Assembly (NCBI RefSeq): GCF_003086295.3
Contig: NC_092044.1
Coordinates: forward strand, 75,602,024 to 75,666,023
DNA: 64,000 nucleotides
Reading direction: 5' to 3'
From: Arachis hypogaea
Lineage: Eukaryota > Streptophyta > Magnoliopsida > Fabales > Fabaceae
The notes under the pieces are model-generated. The model was not told where the DNA came from and did not search any database. It worked only from the letters and a program-made list of their open reading frames with translations. Positions 1-11,170 of the stretch are shown piece by piece; position 1 is the first letter of the stretch, and each line of letters opens with the position of its first letter. The translations under genes were made by a program, and so were the position numbers.

Positions 1-1180
1 CTATCAAAAACAAAGGGAGTATTTGAGACAAGTAGGTTGCTAAGGGGTTTTGCAATCTTTGAGAAATCTTTGATAAACCTCCTATAGAACCCAGCGTGTC
101 CCAAAAAACTTCTGATTGCTTTGACATTGCAAGGTGGAGGTAATTTTTCAATTACTTCCACCTTTGCCTTGTCTACTTCTATGCCATCTTTTGAAATCTT
201 GTAACCAAGAACCACCCCTTCAGTCACCATAAAATGGCACTTCTCCCAGTTTAAAACCAGGTTGGTTTCTTGACACCTTTTTAGCACAAAAGTAAGATGG
301 TATAGGTAATCAGAATATGAGTTCCCAAATACAGAGAAGTCATCCATAAATACTTCTATGAACTTCTCAATCATATCTGAAAAAATGGAGAGCATGCACC
401 TTTGGAATGTTGCAGGTGCATTGCACAATCCAAAGGGCATTCTCCTATAAGCAAAGACACCATATGGACAAGTAAATGAAGTTTTTCCTGATCCTTGGGG
501 TCTACAATAATTTGATTGTAGCCTGAATATCCATCCAGGATGCAATAATACTCATGTCCTGCCAATCTTTCAAGCATATGGTCCATGAAGGGTAGGGGAA
601 AGTGATCCTTCCGGGTGGCTTCATTAAGTTTCCGGTAGTCAATGCACATACGCCATCCGGTTATTGTCCTTATGGGTATCAATTCATTCTTCTCATTTGC
701 CACAACAGTGATCCCTCCCTTCTTGAGGACTACTTGCACCGGGCTTACCCAAGGGCTGTCTGAGATAAGGTAGATCACCCCTGCTTGCCATAATTTCAAC
801 ACTTCTTTCTGAACTACTTCATTCATAGTTGGGTTCAGCCTCCTTTGTTGTTGTCTTGACGGTTTGGCATACTCTTCAAGTAAGATTTTATGCATACACA
901 TTGAAAGACTGATCCCCTTTAAATATACAAGTGTCCAGCCTATGGCATTCTTCTGTTGTTTCAGCACTTGGATAAGTTCCTCTTTTTGTTCCTTACTCAG
1001 ACTTGGATTTATGATTACTGGGTGAGTGTTGTTAGCACCCAGATATGCATATTTCAAGCTGGGTGGTAAGGCTTTCAGCTCTAGTTTTGGTGACTCTGTA
1101 TCTTTGTTGTCTGTGGTAGTTGGCATGATTGAGTTCCTCATGGTTGCTTGTGGTAGTTCTCCATCTGGTGCTTGTTCCAT
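1..1180 (-). pseudogene. pol: RE-1 reverse transcriptase (pol), partial and frameshifted
   Basis: This copies element RNA into DNA inside the virus-like particle. The minus strand encodes a protease-RT linker, then RT with the palm motifs CIDYRKLNEATRKDHFPLP and LDGYSGYNQI. The catalytic FMDD lies at 339-350 but in a different frame, because an indel near base 490 breaks the frame just after the DPKDQEK motif. Downstream of it the frame continues through LGHAGFYRRFIKDFSKIAKP to the left edge. RNase H and integrase would follow outside the window. The family call is firm from the motifs; the copy is clearly inactive. Confidence 0.85.
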
Positions 1181-1289
1181 CTCAATGCTTTCTCCACATT
1201 ATTCTTCTTCCATGACTTCTTGAACTATCTATTCTGTGGTGTCTACCAACATGCATTCTCCTATGGATTCTTTAGGGTACAATTTTCTC

Positions 1290-1901
1290 TTAATGCAATC
1301 TCAAGATTAGTTCCCCTTTCTGGATATCAATGATGGCTCCAGCAATAGCTAGAAATAGTCTTCCTAGGATAATTAGCGTGTTGGCCTCTTTTTCCATGTC
1401 CAGCACAACGAAATCAGCAGGGAAAATGAATTCTCCTACTTTCACTAGCAAGTCTTCCACCACCCCATGTGGAAACTTAAATGTTCTATCAGCCAATTGG
1501 AGTGCCATTCTTGTTGGCTTGGCTTCCTCAATCTTCATCCTTCTCATCATGGTTAGGGACATAAGATTTATGCTAGCTCCCAAATCACACAAAGCTTTCT
1601 CAGTAGTGATGTCCCCTATGATGCAAGGGATTTGAAAACTCCCTGGGTCTTTAAGTTTTTGAGGCAGCTTCTTCTGTATGATGGCGCTGCATTCCTCAGT
1701 CAATACTATAGTTTCTTTTGCCTCATAGTTTCTCTTTTTGGTTATAAGCTCCTTTAAGAACTTGGCATAGAGTGGCATTTGTTCTAATGCCTCAGCAAAT
1801 GGTATGTTGATTTGGAGCCTCTTGAAGATCTCTAGGAACTTAGAGAACTGGCCATCCTTCCCATCGTTTCTCAATCTTTGTGGGTATGGTGCCTTTGGCA
1901 C
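1290..1901 (-). pseudogene. RE-1 aspartic protease domain
   Basis: This retropepsin-type domain would cleave the gag-pol precursor. It is an open stretch of 203 residues starting in the gag-pro linker. The active-site segment CDLGASINLM has its Asp at about residue 106, and the C-terminal half of the fold carries LIILGRLFLA, where relatives have ILGRPFLA (a Pro to Leu change at the loop). The usual DTG/DSG triplet is DLG here, as in the other Athila-like copies of this window (DLGAC in RE-4, DLGSG in RE-3, DIGSG in RE-10). It is out of frame with both gag and RT, which I read as decay rather than programmed frameshifting. Confidence 0.82.
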
Positions 1902-1909
1902 ATAAGGCT

Positions 1910-3672
1910 TTAAGACTGGTTTTGGTGGAGGTGAGGCTGAGATCTCCCCTTCATCCTCGTTCCCATGCTTTGATGCAACCTCTTCATGATAGTCTTTGCT
2001 TGGGTTCCTTCCTCTACAACCTTTCCACTTCTTAGAGTTATGGCTTTGCTTTCCTCTATTAGGTTAGCCATGGTATCACTGGGAAATGTGTGTGTGGGAA
2101 GTGGGATTTGCTTGGACAAAATCCCCACTTGTGCTTCCAACTTTGAGATTGCTGTGCCTTGATTTTTCGGATTTGACCTGTATTCCTCTTGATTAGCATC
2201 TATCCTTCTATCAGTTTGTGCTTGTCTGTCCATGAGGGTGGAGACTGCTCCTATAATCTGGGATGACAATTGTGCTATTGCAGCCTCCATCCTATCAAAG
2301 TTGCTCTTGATTTCGCATGGTTGCATAGTTGAGGATGGTGCATCTTGATTGAGGTTGTTGTGTATGGGTTGGTTGTTATGGTATGATATGTTTTGTGAGT
2401 TATGGTAGGGTCTATGGTCCCATGTTTGATGGTTGGGGTTGGGGTTGGGATGCTGATTTGATGATTAAGGCTTGTTCTGGTCCTGGTTGTGGTTTTGTTG
2501 ATTTCCCCACCCAAAGTATGGGTGGTTCTTCCAACCTGGGTTGTATGTCTTAGAGTGTGGGTCATATGGTATTCTGGATGAATTGTTCACATAATTAGCT
2601 TGTTCCCAGTCACCTTCAGATTCTAGTGCATTTCCTTCTTGTTGAGGAGTTTGGTCTTGAATGACTGAGGCTTGGTTGGCCTCCATCCTCTTGATTAAGG
2701 CTACTATTTGTGCTGCAGTTGCCTTGTTTTGAGCTAACAAAGCATCTACAGAGTTGAGTTCTAGCACTCCCTTCTTCTGAGTCCTTTCTGAAGCATAGAA
2801 ATACTCATTTTCAGCTACAGTTTCAATGACATCTATGGCCTCTTCAATGGTTTTCTTTTTGTTGAGTGAGCCTCCTGAAGAATGATCCACTGCCTTCTTT
2901 GCTTCATAGGATAGTCCCTCATAAAAGATATGCAGTTGTACCCACTCATTGAACATTTCCGGTGGGTATCTTCTTGTTAGATCTTTGAATATCTCCCAGG
3001 CCTCATAGAGTGTTTTTCCATCTTATTGTCTGAAAGTTTGCACCTCAGCTCTCAGCCTGTTGATTCTTTGTGGAAGGTAAAATCTTGCAAAGAATCTGTT
3101 CACGACCTCCTCCCATGTAGTTAGGCTATCCTTGGGGAATGATACCAAGCACTTTACTGCCTTATCTCTGAATGAGAAAGGGAACAAGAGTAGTTTGTAG
3201 ATGTCAGGGTGTACCCCGTTGGACTTTACAGTATCACATATCCTCAAGAATGTGCTGAGATGTTGATTAGGGTCTTCTTGGGCACTTCCTCCATATGAGC
3301 AACTATTCTGAATAAGTGTGATGAGCTGAAGCTTTAGCTCAAAATTATTGGCATAAATTGTTGGCTTTAGGATAATGCTGCCACAATTTCTTGGGTTTGG
3401 GTTGATGTAGGAGCCTAAGACTCTCATTTCTTGCCCATCATGATTGACTGGCCTTCTCTGGCATGGTTATGAACTTCTTCCTCATGGTGATTCTCCATAT
3501 TATCCTCCATGTTTGTTTCAAAATACTCTTCCTCTGCCTCAGCACCAACGACTCTCTTCCCTCTTGCTTCCCTCCTTAATCTAAGGAAGGTCCTCTCAGG
3601 TTCAAAATCAAAGGAAGTTGAAGCCCCGCTTCTCCTACCTATCATACAACCAATCAAGGCAAAAAAAAGCAA
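1910..3672 (-). pseudogene. gag: RE-1 gag (capsid-like) with nonsense mutations
   Basis: Gag forms the particle that packages element RNA. The N-terminus (3672-3424) has an acidic and basic stretch around FEPERTFLRLRREARGK. The retrotransposon gag domain (3427-2465) follows, with ANNFELK, LLLFPFSFRDKA and FFARFYLPQR. Then comes an Asn/Gln/Pro-rich linker and the AQVGILSKQ region (2326-1910). From 3427 down the parts share one frame, interrupted by TAA at 3023-3025 (where relatives have Gln) and a stop at 2465-2467. A 1-base shift separates the N-terminal part: its stop overlaps the next ATG as ATGA at 3424-3427. No Cys-His zinc knuckle is visible. The start could be 3672 or the next ATG at 3645; the latter better matches RE-4. 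Confidence 0.8.
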
Positions 3673-3900
3673 GAAAGAAAATGGATGAAGAAATTACTTT
3701 TGTTAGAGTAGTTGTTAGTGTGAGTGGTGTAATTGATCGAATAGTTAGAAGAGTGGAAATATGGATACTGAATAAAATAATAGAGCTCAAAATAAAATAA
3801 AAAAATGCTAAATAAAAGAAATTAAAATAACAAGGAATTTAAATTGCTTAATCTAGCTCTCCAATAAATTTAATCACTGTCAAATTTAAGCCAATTCTCT

Positions 3901-3913
3901 GGCAACGGCGCCA
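3901..3913 (-). other. RE-1 primer binding site (tRNA-Asp type)
   Basis: On the minus strand TGGCGCCGTTGCC begins 7 bases inside the LTR end. It is complementary to the last 13 bases of plant tRNA-Asp(GTC) as I remember it (ending GGCAACGGCGCCA). Complementarity stops there: AGAGA replaces GGGGA. This is where minus-strand DNA synthesis would start. Confidence 0.8.
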
Positions 3914-3920
3914 TAAAACT

Positions 3921-6382
3921 TGATGAGTTCTAATTCACACTCCATTCAAAAATTAGTGAATTAGTTCTTTTGGCAAGCACACCAAAATTATCGTCAAGTA
4001 ATAACCCACAGTTGAGTGGGATCATATCCACAGAGATTGGCAAATTCAAGCAGTTTTAATTGGTTGATGAATTAGTCAAGTGGATCAATAAGATTATGAA
4101 GTGCAGAATTGTAAATGACATTAATGTAAATGACTAAAATATAAAGAAAAGTAATAAAATGCAGAAACAGAAATTGCAGAATGTAAAGTGCTGAATCGTA
4201 AATGACTCGAATATAAATAGGAGTGGGGAATTGCTGAATGTAAGAATTAAGCTATAAAGAAATGGATGGATAAGAATGGGAAAATTCATTGAGATTGGGA
4301 GATGTTGTCTCTTTGGATCAAACCTAGCTTATATCCTCTTTAATCATGCAACTCATTGACCTCTTGGCAATCATGATTGATTGAGCCCCAATCCCTTGGT
4401 GACTCAATCTCTTAGATCTTGATCAATAGCCGATTCCTTGGTCTAATTGCTCATGAAGAGAGATACGCTTGGTCCCTGATTATACCACACACCCTTATAG
4501 GTCCAAGTAGAGGGAAGATTATATGTCACGTATCCAAACACCAAAACCCATATTCTACTCAAGTGTGAGAAGGGATTTCAAGCATGGTTTCATGTTTCCT
4601 TTCCCAAGGTTCCCATGAAACCCAATTGCATTCAATCTCTTTCCCAAGATAATTGAACACTAAGCATTAAGAACGAAATTCCTTCTAGCAAATCAAAGAG
4701 AAGATGAAGAGAAGAAGAATTTCACTATTATCAATCCATCAAGTAATAGAGCTCCCTCTCTCAATGAGAGGGAAGTTAGCTACTCAAAGCTCAAAAGTAC
4801 TCAAAAGTGAAGTGTAAAAGTGGATCTAAAACTAACTGCTTAACCCGTCTTCAGTACTCCTTGGGGGTACTTATAATACTCCTAGTAAAATAAAATAATT
4901 ACAAAAGTGAAAAGGGAAAATTACATTTTGGAGGGAAAAGAAAACACTCAATAAGCGTGACTTCTCAGCTGGCGTGTCACGTGCCCTTCATTTCTAGCTT
5001 GGCATGCCATGCCCGATCCTTCAAGTGGCACGCTCGTCCCTTTGTCAACCTTGGCGTGCCATGCCTTCGAACTTAAGTGGCATGCCATAGTGGAATTCTT
5101 GTGTTGGCGTGTCACGCCTTCAAACTCAAGTGGCACGCCCTTTGCCTTTTTCCACTTTTCTTTGCCTCTGGAAACTTGAACTAGCGTGGCACGCCCAGGG
5201 TCTGGCATGCCACAACCTTGTTGTGTGCTTGGCTAAGCTCCTCTGGAAAGTTCTACTAGTGTGGCATGCCCAGGGTCTGGCATGCCACACCCCTTTGTGA
5301 GTGAGTGGTTCCTCTGTTTGGCGTGCCACACCACGAACTCAAGTGGCACGCCCCAATGCTTCTTTGCCCTCTGAATGACACTGGCGTGCCACGCTTGGTT
5401 GCGTAAGTGGCACGCCTAAGTAAAGAGTGGTGAATGGCGTGCCACGCCTTCGATACCAAGTGGCACGCCCGATGTAATTGGCCTCCTTCATCCTCTCGGA
5501 AAACTTGTACTAGCGTGCCACGCCTGAAGGCTGGCGTGCCACGGCCATAATCTTGCCTTGATTCTAGTGGTTGGTGTGCCATGCCTCAACTTCAAGTGGC
5601 ACGCCATAGTGAGATGCTTGGGTTGGCGTGCCACGCCTTCGATACCGAGTGGCACGCCTAAGTGTGATTGAGAAGTTGGCGTGCCACGCCTTCGACTTCA
5701 AGTGGCACGCCCAGTCTTTAGTTGCCTTTAGCTCCTTCTCTGGATTATTGTACCAGCGTGCCACGCCATGCTGCTCATGTGGCACGCCCATGCATTTGTG
5801 CACTCTTCAAGCTTGGCGTGCCACGCCTAGGTTCTCAAGTGGCACGCCCAAGTGACTTCTTGGAACTGGCATGCCACGCCTTCGACACCAAGTGGCACAC
5901 CATAGTGGAGGTTCTTCTTTAGATGGTGAGTTGGCGTGCCACGCCCCTTTGCTCAAGTGGCACGCCCATAGGAGTTGATGGGTCAAGCGTGCCACGCCCC
6001 TTTTGTGTCCTGCTTTTTGCTCTCTGGAATTTTGTACTAGCATGCCACGCCCAGTCCCTGGCGTGCCACGTCCATATGTATGCTTGGACTTCTTCTCTGG
6101 ACTTTTAGTGCTGGCGTGCCACGCCTAGCTCCTAGCGTGCCACGCGAGTGCATTTTTGTGACGTTTGCTCCAAGTGGCACACCAGTTTCACACACCCAGC
6201 TTCTTGTTTGTCTTCTACCCATTTTTGATGCCTTTTTCACCTAAAATTTAGCACAATTCATCTCAAAGTAGTGTACCATAATATTCATCAAATAATGCAT
6301 GAATTGTACTGATAAAATGAGATTTATGCTCTTTTATGGTCTTCTTTATGCAAGAAAGAAGGGTAGATGATGCAACTCATCA
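3921..6382 (-). repeat. RE-1 5' LTR (2462 bp)
   Basis: The LTR has 9-bp terminal inverted repeats: the plus strand reads TGATGAGTT at 3921 and AACTCATCA at the right end. The U5 side lies at 3921-4900, with the motif AATCTCTGTGG, shared by U5 regions of the other elements, near 4030-4050. The palindrome array follows at about 4950-6180, and the U3 start at 6182-6382. U3 resembles the U3 of RE-4 (AAATCTCAT and an AATTATG-rich segment), which fixes the minus orientation. The only retained flank for this LTR is AGCAC on the right. Confidence 0.82.
4950..6185. repeat. Palindrome array GGCGTGCCACGCC / AAGTGGCACGCC in RE-1 LTR
   Basis: About twenty copies of a 13-bp palindrome (GGCGTG-C-CACGCC, with TG/CA variants) alternate with the half form AAGTGGCACGCC at spacings of roughly 15-60 bp. 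Cleanest copies lie near 5434, 5622, 5677 and 5932. Spacers such as TTCGA recur but are not identical. Many short open frames cross the array on both strands only because the repeat lacks stops. The array fills the middle of U3, where promoter and enhancer functions of an LTR lie. Base composition is far richer in CpG than the flanks. Confidence 0.9.
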
Positions 6383-6383
6383 A

Positions 6384-6399
6384 GCACCATTGCCGGGGA
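6384..6399 (+). other. RE-2 primer binding site remnant (tRNA-Asp type)
   Basis: GCACCATTGCCGGGGA matches TGGCGCCGTTGCCGGGGA without its first two bases and with two changes. It abuts the RE-1 LTR end directly, so RE-1 apparently inserted within or at the edge of this primer site. Confidence 0.6.
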
Positions 6400-6549
6400 A
6401 TTGCAAACGCGTGCCTTGTTATTGGTTATTGTACATATGTGAATATTGTGAATAGCTTGATTTTTGGAGAGCTTGTTAGTTTTTGCTAGTTTTAGAACAT
6501 TGTTTTATTGTTTCTTCTTAGCTTTTGTTTCTTATTTTCTCTTTTCATC

Positions 6550-7837
6550 ATGAATTCTCACTTTAGCTATGAGTTTGGTTCTCATTATGTTGTAGGAAAT
6601 GGAAGCTTCAGTGAAGATATGCATCAAGGATGGAACAATCAAAGGTGGGAGGAGCTTCAAGCTTATGGACAACCCTCTTGGCAACAACCTCCTCTGGTTT
6701 CTTATAGGTATAATTCCACCCTAATTTATATCAATCTAATAGCTATGATGGACCCCCTTGTAGTTACCAACAAGCCCCACCATATACCTATGAGCCATAT
6801 CCTCAACATAGCCCTCAACTATACTCACAAGCCCCTTTTCACCAAACACCTCCATATGACCCTAATCCATATCCACCATACCAACCACCTTTTGAGCCAT
6901 ATGAGCCACACATAGAACCACAACCATTCCAACCTCAATACCTCCAAGAGCCACCTTCTCCGTACTATTACCAAGACGAACCACCTCCAATGCATGAAAC
7001 TTTTCACCCACAAGATGAATTCTACTATCCACCACAACCCTCAATGGGAGAATATCCATATCCAGCAATCCAAGGGCAATATGATCCTACTTATGTTAGT
7101 AATTTGGAACAAGAATCAAGGGATCGCCTAGAGGAATCAATAGATCGGCTTCAAGAAACCATCCAGCAAAAGTTGGACTCATGGGATCCATGACACATGT
7201 CCAAGGATGATTGTGGAAGAGCGACCGAAGAGGAGAGTATGAAGGGGATTGTAGAATCTCAACTTGAGAACAATAGATTGGAGTGTGTTGTGCAACAAGT
7301 TGAACAAATGGAGAACATAGAACCACTGTATCCTTACTATGATGAACCACCTTCCTATTACGAACCCTTTCTCCAAGATAATGAACCCTTCCATCCACCC
7401 CAACATCTAATAGATGAAACCCTCGGTCTTATTCTTCAAGGGAAAGAAGAGATGCAAAGGGATGTACAAGAATTCATGGCTGCCTTGGATGAGGTGGTGA
7501 ACCGACTAGCTTCCTAATGCTTGAACAACCAAAGTACTCCCATGGCTACATGTGGAGAATCAAATGAAGAGCATAGCATGAGGGAGAGATTGGAAATTCC
7601 GGTGGATGGTAAGAAATGTTTCTTTGTGTTGGAATAATTGGAGGAAGCTATGATTGTTGAAGAAATGGAAGAAGTGGTTGAAGACTTATGAGATGTGGAA
7701 CCTCCATGGGAACATAGAGTTGAAGAAAATCCCTCTAAGAAGATTGAATTTGATGTTAAGGAGGAATGTGCACAACCTCCAAGGAATATCCCATATGAAG
7801 AATTGGACGGGATAGAGCAAGAATTGAGTTCCCTTCG
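6550..7837 (+). pseudogene. RE-2 unrecognised Pro/Tyr/Gln-rich protein, N-terminal part
   Basis: I do not recognise this family. The start chosen is the ATG at 6550 (MNSHFSYEFGSHYV), about 150 bases after the primer site. The first 60 residues run into a low-complexity stretch rich in Pro, Tyr, Gln and Glu, typified by YEPYPQ, YQPPFEPYEP and YYQDEPPP. After about 7100 comes a Glu/Arg/Gln-rich segment likely to be coiled coil (SRDRLEESIDRLQETIQQK), then another around QRDVQEFMAALDEVVNRL, then an acidic tail. A frameshift lies near 6711-6760. In-frame stops are TGA at 7194, TAA at 7515, TAA at 7635 and TGA at 7689. The frame is cut at 7837 by RE-3 and resumes at 16693. The composition suggests a disordered, possibly RNA- or gag-associated protein; that is a guess. 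Confidence 0.6.
7833..7837 (+). repeat. Target duplication left of RE-3 (CTTCG)
   Basis: The 5 bp before the RE-3 LTR are CTTCG; those after it (16693-16697) are CTTGA. Only 3 of 5 match, but both begin at the same codon position of the interrupted RE-2 frame. I read them as a decayed target duplication. Confidence 0.5.
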
Positions 7838-8209
7838 TGATGAGCGGATAATTTGTACACTTTTTGGCATTGCTTTTAGGTAGCTTTTAGTATGTTTTAG
7901 TTACTTTTTATTATATTTTTATTAGTTTTTATGTAAAAATCACATTTTTGGACTTTACTATGAGTGTGTGTATTTTTCTGTAATTTCAAGTATTTTCTGG
8001 CTGAAGTTGAGGGACCTAAGCAAAAATCTGATTCAGAGGCTGAGAAAGGACTGCAGATGCTGTTGGATTCTGACCTCCCTACACTCAAACATGTTTTTCT
8101 AGAGTTACAGAAGTCCAATTGATGCGTTTTCAATTGGGCTGGAAAACTAACATCTTGAGCTTTCCAGCAATGTATTATAGTTCATACTTTGCCCGAGATT
8201 TGATGGCCC

Positions 8210-8320
8210 AAACTGGCGTTCAACGCCTGGTAGAGACCCTTTTCTAGCGTAAAACGCTGGAACTGGCACCAGAACTGGAGTTAAACGCCCAAACTGGCAT
8301 CCAAGCTGGTGTTTAAATCT
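8210..8320. repeat. Palindrome cluster GGCGTTNAACGCC in RE-3 5' LTR
   Basis: One perfect 13-bp palindrome, GGCGTTCAACGCC at 8215-8227, is followed by degenerate copies (GCGTAAAACGC, GAGTTAAACGCC, GGTGTTTAA). They lie upstream of the LTR TATA box. The same core recurs at 13680-13920 inside the element and in both LTRs and the internal region of RE-10. Confidence 0.85.
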
Positions 8321-8449
8321 AGAAAAGGCCTATGCATGTGTAAAGCTCAATGCTCAGCTCAAGCACACACCAAGTGGGCCCCGGAAGTGGATTTCTGTAC
8401 TATCTGCACTTAGTTACTTATTTTCTGTAATCCTTAGTAACTAGTTTAG

Positions 8450-8457
8450 TATAAATA
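8450..8457 (+). promoter_or_regulatory. RE-3 LTR TATA box
   Basis: TATAAATA lies in a conserved context (CTAGTTTAGTATAAATAGCA). The 3' LTR copy near 15560 reads CATAAATA, so that promoter has lost its first T. RE-10 keeps TATAAATA in both LTRs. Confidence 0.65.
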
Positions 8458-9591
8458 GCACCTTTTACTATTGTATTGAGGATCTTATGCCATTCTTTAC
8501 ATTTGGGAAGCTGGCCATTCGGCCATGCCTAGACCTTTTTCTCTTATGTATTTTCCAACGGTGGAGTTTCTACACCTCATAGATTAAGGTGTGGAGTTCT
8601 GCTGTTCTTTATGAATTATTGCAAGTACTATTGTTTCTCTTTCAATTCACGCTTACTTCTTCTCCAAGATATACTCTCGTACTTAATTCAGCTAAGTCAG
8701 AATGAAGGGGTGACCCGTGACAATCACCCACTATCTTCGTTACTCGCTTAGCCAAGATCCGCGTGCCTGACAACCACAAGCGGTCTACATGATGTTAAAC
8801 ATAGTCATTGGATGACAGCCGGAGTATAATCTCTTGGGTCTCTGATCCATGGATTTGACTTGCCACTCCTAACAACAAAGCATTCGAATCCGTGAGATTA
8901 GAACCTTCGTGGTAGAGGCTAGAACCAATTGGCAGCAATCCCGAGATCCGGAAAGTCTAAACCTTGTCTGTGGTATTTCTAGTAGGATCTGGGATGGAAT
9001 GACTGTGACGAGCTTCAAACTCATGAATGTTAGGCGGTGACAGTGTGCAAAAGGATAGAGAGATCCTATTCCGGCACAAGTGAGAACCGACAGATGATTA
9101 GCCGTGCGGTAGCTGTGCCTGGTATTTTTCATCCGAGACGAGAGATACGACAATTGATTAGCAGTACAGAAACTGTACCTGGACCATTTTTGCTGAGAGG
9201 ACAGATGGTAGCCATTGACAATGGTGATCCACTAACATACAGCTTGCCATGGAAGGGTGCACACATGATTAGATGAAGACAATAGGAAAGCAGAGGTTCA
9301 GAAGCAACAAAGCATCTCCGAATGCTTATCTGAAATTCCCACCAATGAATTACATAAGTATCATTATTTTAATTTACGTTTTATTTATCTTTCAATTATC
9401 AAAACTCATAACCAATTGAATTTGCCTGGCTAAGATTTACAAGATGACCATATCTTGCTTCAAGCCGGCAATCTCCGTGGGATCGATCCTTACTCGCGTA
9501 AGGTTTTATTACTTGGATGACCCAGTGCACTTGCTGGTTAGTTGTACCAGAGTTGTGAAAAGTGTGATCACAATTCCGTGCACCAAGTTTT

Positions 9592-9609
9592 TGGCACCGT
9601 TGCCGGGGA
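9592..9609 (+). other. RE-3 primer binding site (tRNA-Asp type)
   Basis: TGGCACCGTTGCCGGGGA lies 6 bases after the LTR end. It differs at one base (GCACC for GCGCC, a CpG to CpA change) from the complement of the tRNA-Asp 3' end. Confidence 0.82.
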
Positions 9610-11170
9610 TTGTTCGAGTTTGGACAACTGATGGTTCATCTTGTTGCTTAGATTAGGTAACATCCTTTCTTGTTTTAACCTTTATTTTCAAAAAGTTTTT
9701 CTAAAAGAAAAAAAATTTAATAAAATCATAAAAACAAAAAATTTTGTGTTTCTTGTTTGAGTCTTTGTCAAATTTTTAGTTTGGTGTCAACCTAAAATTT
9801 TCGAAAATTCATGCATTATGTTCTTCATGATCTTCAAGTTTTTCTTGATGATTTTCCTTATTTGATCTTTAATTTTTCTTGTTTGGTGTCTTTTCTTGTT
9901 TTTCTGATGCATTTTCAAATTGTTAGTGTCCCTAGTACGAAAATTCTTAAGTTTGGTGTCTTACATATCTTTCTTTTCTTAAAAATTTTCAAAAATATAT
10001 TCTTGATGTTCATCATGATCTTTAAAGTGTTCTTGGTGTTCATCTTGATCTTCAAAGTGTTCTTGCATGCATTATTTGTTTTGATCTTAAATTTTTATGA
10101 TTTTTTTCATTTTGTTATTTTTCTCTCTCCTCATTAAAAATTAAAAAGTAAAACAAAACATCTTTTCCTTATTCTTCTCATAATTTTCGAAATTTTGAGT
10201 TGACTTGGTCAAAAAATTTTAAAATTTAGTTATTTCTTGTTAGTCAAGTCAAAATTTCAATTTAAAAACTTTATCTTTTCAAATCTTTTTCAAAATAAAT
10301 TCTTTTTCTTTTTTTTTAAGATTTTTGAATTTCATTCTTAAAATTTTTCAAAATCATTTTCATTTTTTCTTTTAATGTTTTTGAAAATTTTAAAACTAAT
10401 TTTTCAAAAATATTTTTCTTAATTTTATTTCATATTTTCGAAAATCCTTGCTAACAATTAATGTTTTGATTCAAAAATTTCAAGTTTGTTACTTTCTTGT
10501 TAAGAAAGGTTCAATCTTTAAATTCTAGAATCATATCTTTAAATTTCAAGTCATCAACTTTAATTTTAAAAATCCAGTCTTTTTAATTTATTTTTCAATT
10601 ATTTTTCAAAATAAATTTCAATCATATCTTTTTAAAATTTTAATTTTAAAATCTTTTTCTAACTTCTGATCTTTTCAAAATTTATTTTCAAATCATTTTC
10701 AACTAACTACTTGAATTGTTTGTTTTAATTTTAAAAAGTTTACTATTTCTTATCTTTTTCAAAACCACCTAACTACTTTTCCACTTCTAATTTTCAAAAA
10801 TCACTAACCACTTTTTCAAAAATCTTTTTAATTAACTAATTGTTTTAGTTTTTAATTTTCTTGTATTTCTTTTTCAAATTTTTGAAACTAACTTAATTAA
10901 TTAAATAAAAGTAAAAATATTTTTCTTTTCCCTCTTCTTAAAATTCAAATATTCTCTCTCTCGCCTCTTTCTATTTATTTTATTTATTTACTAACATTTT
11001 TCTTCTACTTATCTAATAATTCAAACCCTCTCCCTCTCTCTGTGTTCGAATTCTTCTTATTGTCTCTCTACCTCATTCTTCTATTCTTCTTTTCCTCTGA
11101 CACATAAAAGAATCTCTATAATGTGACATAGAGGATTCCACTACTCTCTTTGTTCTATTTTTTTTTTCAT
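9610..11170 (+). other. RE-3 AT-rich untranslated leader
   Basis: About 1.56 kb of T- and A-rich sequence separates the primer site from gag. Short phrases such as CTTGATCTTCAAAGTGTTCTTG recur near 9990-10070. Open frames here are Phe/Leu-rich by composition only and I call no gene. RE-10 has a matching leader at 52996-54233. Such leaders usually carry packaging and dimerisation signals, but none can be pinpointed here. Confidence 0.6.

Larger units (their letters stand above)
1..6382 (-). mobile_element. RE-1: Athila-like Ty3/gypsy LTR retrotransposon, 5' part (cut by window edge)
   Basis: Read on the minus strand the order is 5' LTR (3921-6382), primer site, gag, protease and reverse transcriptase, running off the left edge inside RT. 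The gene order, the DLGAS-type protease and the phrasing of the RT (TRKDHFPLPF, FMDDF) fit the Athila branch of plant Ty3/gypsy elements. RNase H, integrase and the 3' LTR are not in the window. The coding region has nonsense codons and frameshifts, so this copy is dead. The base just right of the LTR begins the interrupted RE-2; the 5 bp there (AGCAC, 6383-6387) would be one target duplication, its partner lying outside the window. Confidence 0.88.
7838..9585 (+). repeat. RE-3 5' LTR (1748 bp)
   Basis: It starts TGATGAGCGGATAATTTGTA and ends CCGTGCACCA. A cluster of GGCGTTCAACGCC-type palindromes lies at 8210-8320 and a TATAAATA box at 8450-8457, about 140 bp further on, so transcription should start near 8480. 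The LTR lies inside the RE-2 gene. Confidence 0.88.

Noticed and set aside
2275..2565. Thr/His-rich open frame on the minus strand
   Set aside because: Alternative frame of the Asn/Gln/Pro-rich gag linker of RE-1.
3896..3913. Possible tRNA-Asp gene fragment (also at 9592, 24029, 37327)
   Set aside because: Only the 3' terminal 13-18 bases match, each directly after an LTR end; they are primer sites.
4950..6240. CRISPR-like repeat-spacer pattern and many overlapping open frames
   Set aside because: Repeats are palindromic, degenerate and irregularly spaced, lie inside an LTR, and the organism is a plant. The open frames on both strands come from a repeat lacking stop codons.
6825..7406. Minus-strand open frames opposite the RE-2 gene
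   Set aside because: Trp/Val-rich shadows of the Pro/Tyr/Gln-rich plus-strand frame.
9811..10137. Phe/Leu-rich open frame of 108 codons
   Set aside because: Lies in the T-rich leader of RE-3. Composition alone produces it, and RE-10 does not keep it.
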